Below the pieces are notes generated by a model. The model ran no database searches and had not been told where the DNA came from. It was given only the letters and a program-made list of their open reading frames with translations. From Actinomycetota bacterium (GTDB taxonomy: Bacteria > Actinomycetota > Geothermincolia > Geothermincolales > RBG-13-55-18): DNA of 64,000 nucleotides. Every line of letters starts with the position of its first letter. The stretch's first letter is position 1. The stretch spans positions 273,145 through 337,144 of the forward strand of contig JBFLWJ010000002.1 of the NCBI GenBank assembly GCA_040757835.1, written 5' to 3'. Positions 62,332 through 64,000 of the stretch are shown here, one piece after another. Made by a program: the position numbers and the translations under genes.

Positions 62332-63138
62332 CTATCCTTCCGCCTTGAAATCCTCCATGTTCAGCGCTTCGTCGAAGATCTTTTCGTAGAGTGGCCCGAT
62401 CACCCCCAGGCTGGGCCCCGCGGTCATGCCGCCGTCGATGGGTATGGCCAGCCCGGTGACCATGCCGCAGTCATCACTTGCCAGGAAATGGTAGAGCGCC
62501 GCCACCTCCTCCGGCTGCACCAGGCGGCCCAGGGGCTGCAGCATGCAGGCCAGTTTGAGTTCGACCTCCGCCCCCTCGATGTAGGCCATGGGGGTGTCGG
62601 CTGTCCCGGGGCAGATGCAGTTCACCCTGATCCAGCGGGGCGCCAGCTCCAGGGCCGCCGTGCGCGTGATGGCGATGATGGCCGCCTTGGAGGCCACGTA
62701 GCACCCGTAGGTCGGGGTGCCGAAGAGGCCAGCGTAGGAGGCGGTGTTCATGATCGAGCCGCCGTCCTCTATCACGGGAGCGGCGTGCTTTATCCCCCAC
62801 AGCACTCCCTTGAAGTTGATGTCCAGGGCCTCGTCGATGCCCTCCCGGGTGATACTGTCCACCGTGCCCATCTGGCCGCCGATGCCCGCGTTGTTGACCA
62901 CCGTAGTCAGTTTCCCGAACTCCGCCACCGCCGCCTCCATGAGCGCCTTTACCTCGTCTTCCCTGCTGACGTCGGTCTTGATGTAGACGCCGCCGCTTTC
63001 CTTTGCCACCTCGCTCGCGTCGTCGATGTCCGCCAGCACCACCTTGGCCCCCGCCCGCGCGAAACGCAGGGCGGTCGCCTTGCCCAACCCGGAGGCCGCC
63101 CCCGTCACCACCGCCACCTTTCCCTTCAGCGAGAACAT
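62332..63138 (-). CDS. short-chain dehydrogenase/reductase
   Basis: 268 residues: NAD(P)-binding TGAASGLG (13-20), D37 in VLADIDD (favouring NAD(H)), NNAG (82-85), and the active-site S134, Y147, K151. It should oxidise an alcohol or reduce a ketone. It begins 35 bases after the TetR gene, on the same strand. Confidence 0.9.
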   Translation of the reverse strand: MFSLKGKVAVVTGAASGLGKATALRFARAGAKVVLADIDDASEVAKESGGVYIKTDVSREDEVKALMEAAVAEFGKLTTVVNNAGIGGQMGTVDSITREGIDEALDINFKGVLWGIKHAAPVIEDGGSIMNTASYAGLFGTPTYGCYVASKAAIIAITRTAALELAPRWIRVNCICPGTADTPMAYIEGAEVELKLACMLQPLGRLVQPEEVAALYHFLASDDCGMVTGLAIPIDGGMTAGPSLGVIGPLYEKIFDEALNMEDFKAEG

Positions 63139-63173
63139 CGCGCTCCCCCTTCCCCGATCTGTGACTTGATCTT

Positions 63174-63779
63174 CTAAGGACGGCCCGCTTTCATGACCGC
63201 CGATGCGTTCGCCTTGAGGAACTGGCGCAGTTCTTCGAAACCGCGGTCGTCACCCATAAGGCCGCGATAGTAGTAGTATCCTTCCATGAGCGAGATGATG
63301 AAGTCGGCGAACCTGACGGGGTCCGCTTTCGCCACGACCCCCAGGTCCATCAGCCCTTTGAGCTCCTCGGCCAGCACCTCGCGTAGCCTCGAGTACATCC
63401 TCTGGAAACTGTCCCTCACCCTGGCGTTGCGAAAACTGAGCGCGTAGCAGGAGTAGAAGACGCCGATGTCCACGAGCTTCGCCCAGTCCTGGCCGAAGAT
63501 GGCGTCGATGGCGGCATGCAACCTCTCCTCGGGGTCGGCGATCCGCCGCAGCCGTGGCAGGAAGGTCTCCTCGTACATGGCGAGCATGTAGTCCACCAGC
63601 TCGACCACCATCTCCTCCTTGTTCGAGAAGTAGTGTACGATGAGACTGGGGTGGATGCCCATGCGCGAGGCTATCTTGGCCATGGAAGCGCCTTCCAGCC
63701 CTTCCTCGGCGAGCACGGCGTAGAAGTTCTCCAGGATCTCTTTCTTCCGGGTCTCCGCCTTGTCTTTGGGCCGGGCCAT
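63174..63779 (-). CDS. TetR-family transcriptional regulator
   Basis: 201 residues from MARPKDKAETRKKEI, with GGAGAG upstream. The N-terminal helix-turn-helix is at about 8-54 (MAKIASRMGIHPSLIVHYFSNKE). The C-terminal ligand-binding part is helical, as in YcdC/AcrR types. It is the first gene of the operon and likely controls it through the site just upstream. Confidence 0.9.
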   Translation of the reverse strand: MARPKDKAETRKKEILENFYAVLAEEGLEGASMAKIASRMGIHPSLIVHYFSNKEEMVVELVDYMLAMYEETFLPRLRRIADPEERLHAAIDAIFGQDWAKLVDIGVFYSCYALSFRNARVRDSFQRMYSRLREVLAEELKGLMDLGVVAKADPVRFADFIISLMEGYYYYRGLMGDDRGFEELRQFLKANASAVMKAGRP

Positions 63780-63802
63780 CTCTCCCCCCCAGTGGTCCCA
63801 CA

Positions 63803-63830
63803 TATTAATTAAATGAATGTTCTATTAATT
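63803..63830. promoter_or_regulatory. operator-like direct repeat before the TetR gene
   Basis: TATTAATT occurs twice (63803-63810 and 63823-63830), 20 bases apart, in otherwise GC-rich DNA. Between them is GAATGTTC, an imperfect dyad. It overlaps the -10 and start site of the promoter, as an autoregulatory TetR site would. Confidence 0.5.
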
Positions 63831-63855
63831 TAGCCCCAACTCCGCGTTCTGTCAA
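63827..63855 (-). promoter_or_regulatory. promoter of the TetR-headed catabolic operon
   Basis: On the minus strand TTGACA (63850-63855), 17 bases, TAAATT (63827-63832). It lies 48 bases before the TetR ATG. Confidence 0.65.
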
Positions 63856-63916
63856 GGGAATGGGCAATGGAATGGGGGGCAGTTGCGCGGATAAACGAGG
63901 TGGCTGGAAGCCGGGA

Positions 63917-64000
63917 TCAGATCGCGGCGTTGATGTCGATGGTCAGGTCGCCGTCGGGAGCTACCTCCCATGCCACATCGCCGGGCTGGCCGAAGATGAG
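63917..64000 (-). CDS. 3' end of an unrecognised gene (partial)
   Basis: The last 27 codons of a minus-strand gene that starts outside the window. Visible residues begin LIFGQPGDVAWEVAPDG and end DINAAI before TGA. No close family is recognised. It is on the same strand as the TetR operon but upstream of its promoter. Confidence 0.5.
   Translation of the reverse strand, partial: LIFGQPGDVAWEVAPDGDLTIDINAAI

Overview
The window is a GC-rich bacterial chromosome segment. Nearly half of it is a large transcription and translation gene block; the rest is anaerobic, flavin- and iron-sulfur-rich metabolism. The selenocysteine formate dehydrogenase, the metF/metV-type genes, FixCX, an ADP-forming acyl-CoA synthetase alpha chain and several epoxyqueuosine-reductase-like Fe-S proteins suggest a strict anaerobe with Wood-Ljungdahl-type C1 chemistry. 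High GC, an SCP-2 protein, TetR control and an EF-Tu with a four-cysteine insert would suit a deep-branching anaerobic actinobacterium (OPB41/Geothermincolia-like) or a related Gram-positive lineage. That placement is inference; there is no rRNA gene in the window.

Region 1 (1-24560, all minus strand, so read from right to left): rpoB-rpoC, then rpsL-rpsG-fusA-tuf, then the S10/spc cluster (rpsJ, rplC, D, W, B, rpsS, rplV, rpsC, rplP, rpmC, rpsQ, rplN, X, E, rpsN, rpsH, rplF, R, rpsE, rpmD, rplO, secY, adk, map, infA, rpmJ, and the first bases of rpsM). Good sigma70-type promoters lie before rpoB, rpsL and tuf. Many of these genes start with TTG behind a strong Shine-Dalgarno (SD) sequence.

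Region 2 (24814-31666): a QueG-like gene on the opposite strand separates rpoBC from the rest of its usual cluster. That cluster reads tRNA-Thr, tRNA-Met, a second identical tuf, rpmG, tRNA-Trp, secE, nusG, rplK, rplA, rplJ, rplL. A terminator-like attenuator lies between rplA and rplJ.

Region 3 (31750-48773) is a mosaic of short units. It holds a DUF1638 protein, an FGGY kinase, a 41-codon cysteine-rich ORF with its own SD and terminator, and an SCP-2-like protein divergent from a QueG-like protein across a palindromic operator. An acyl-CoA synthetase alpha chain, fixC-fixX, a third QueG-like protein, an EamA exporter and a ferredoxin-type protein follow. A polar amino-acid ABC transporter then precedes a PfkB kinase and a nucleoside hydrolase in one direction, and the region ends with a tandem nitroreductase.

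Region 4 (48923-57015) is the most distinctive part: a tightly overlapped minus-strand operon of a selenocysteine formate dehydrogenase (in-frame UGA followed by a SECIS-like hairpin), a degenerate NuoE/NuoF-like protein, a MetV-like protein, a soluble GAF histidine kinase, MetF and two stand-alone receiver proteins. It joins formate and methyl-branch C1 chemistry to two-component signalling.

Region 5 (57414-63855) is a TetR-headed minus-strand catabolic operon: TetR, short-chain dehydrogenase, ThDP enzyme, URO-D-like protein and acyl-CoA ligase. It has a clear promoter and an operator-like direct repeat. The window ends in the 3' end of another minus-strand gene.
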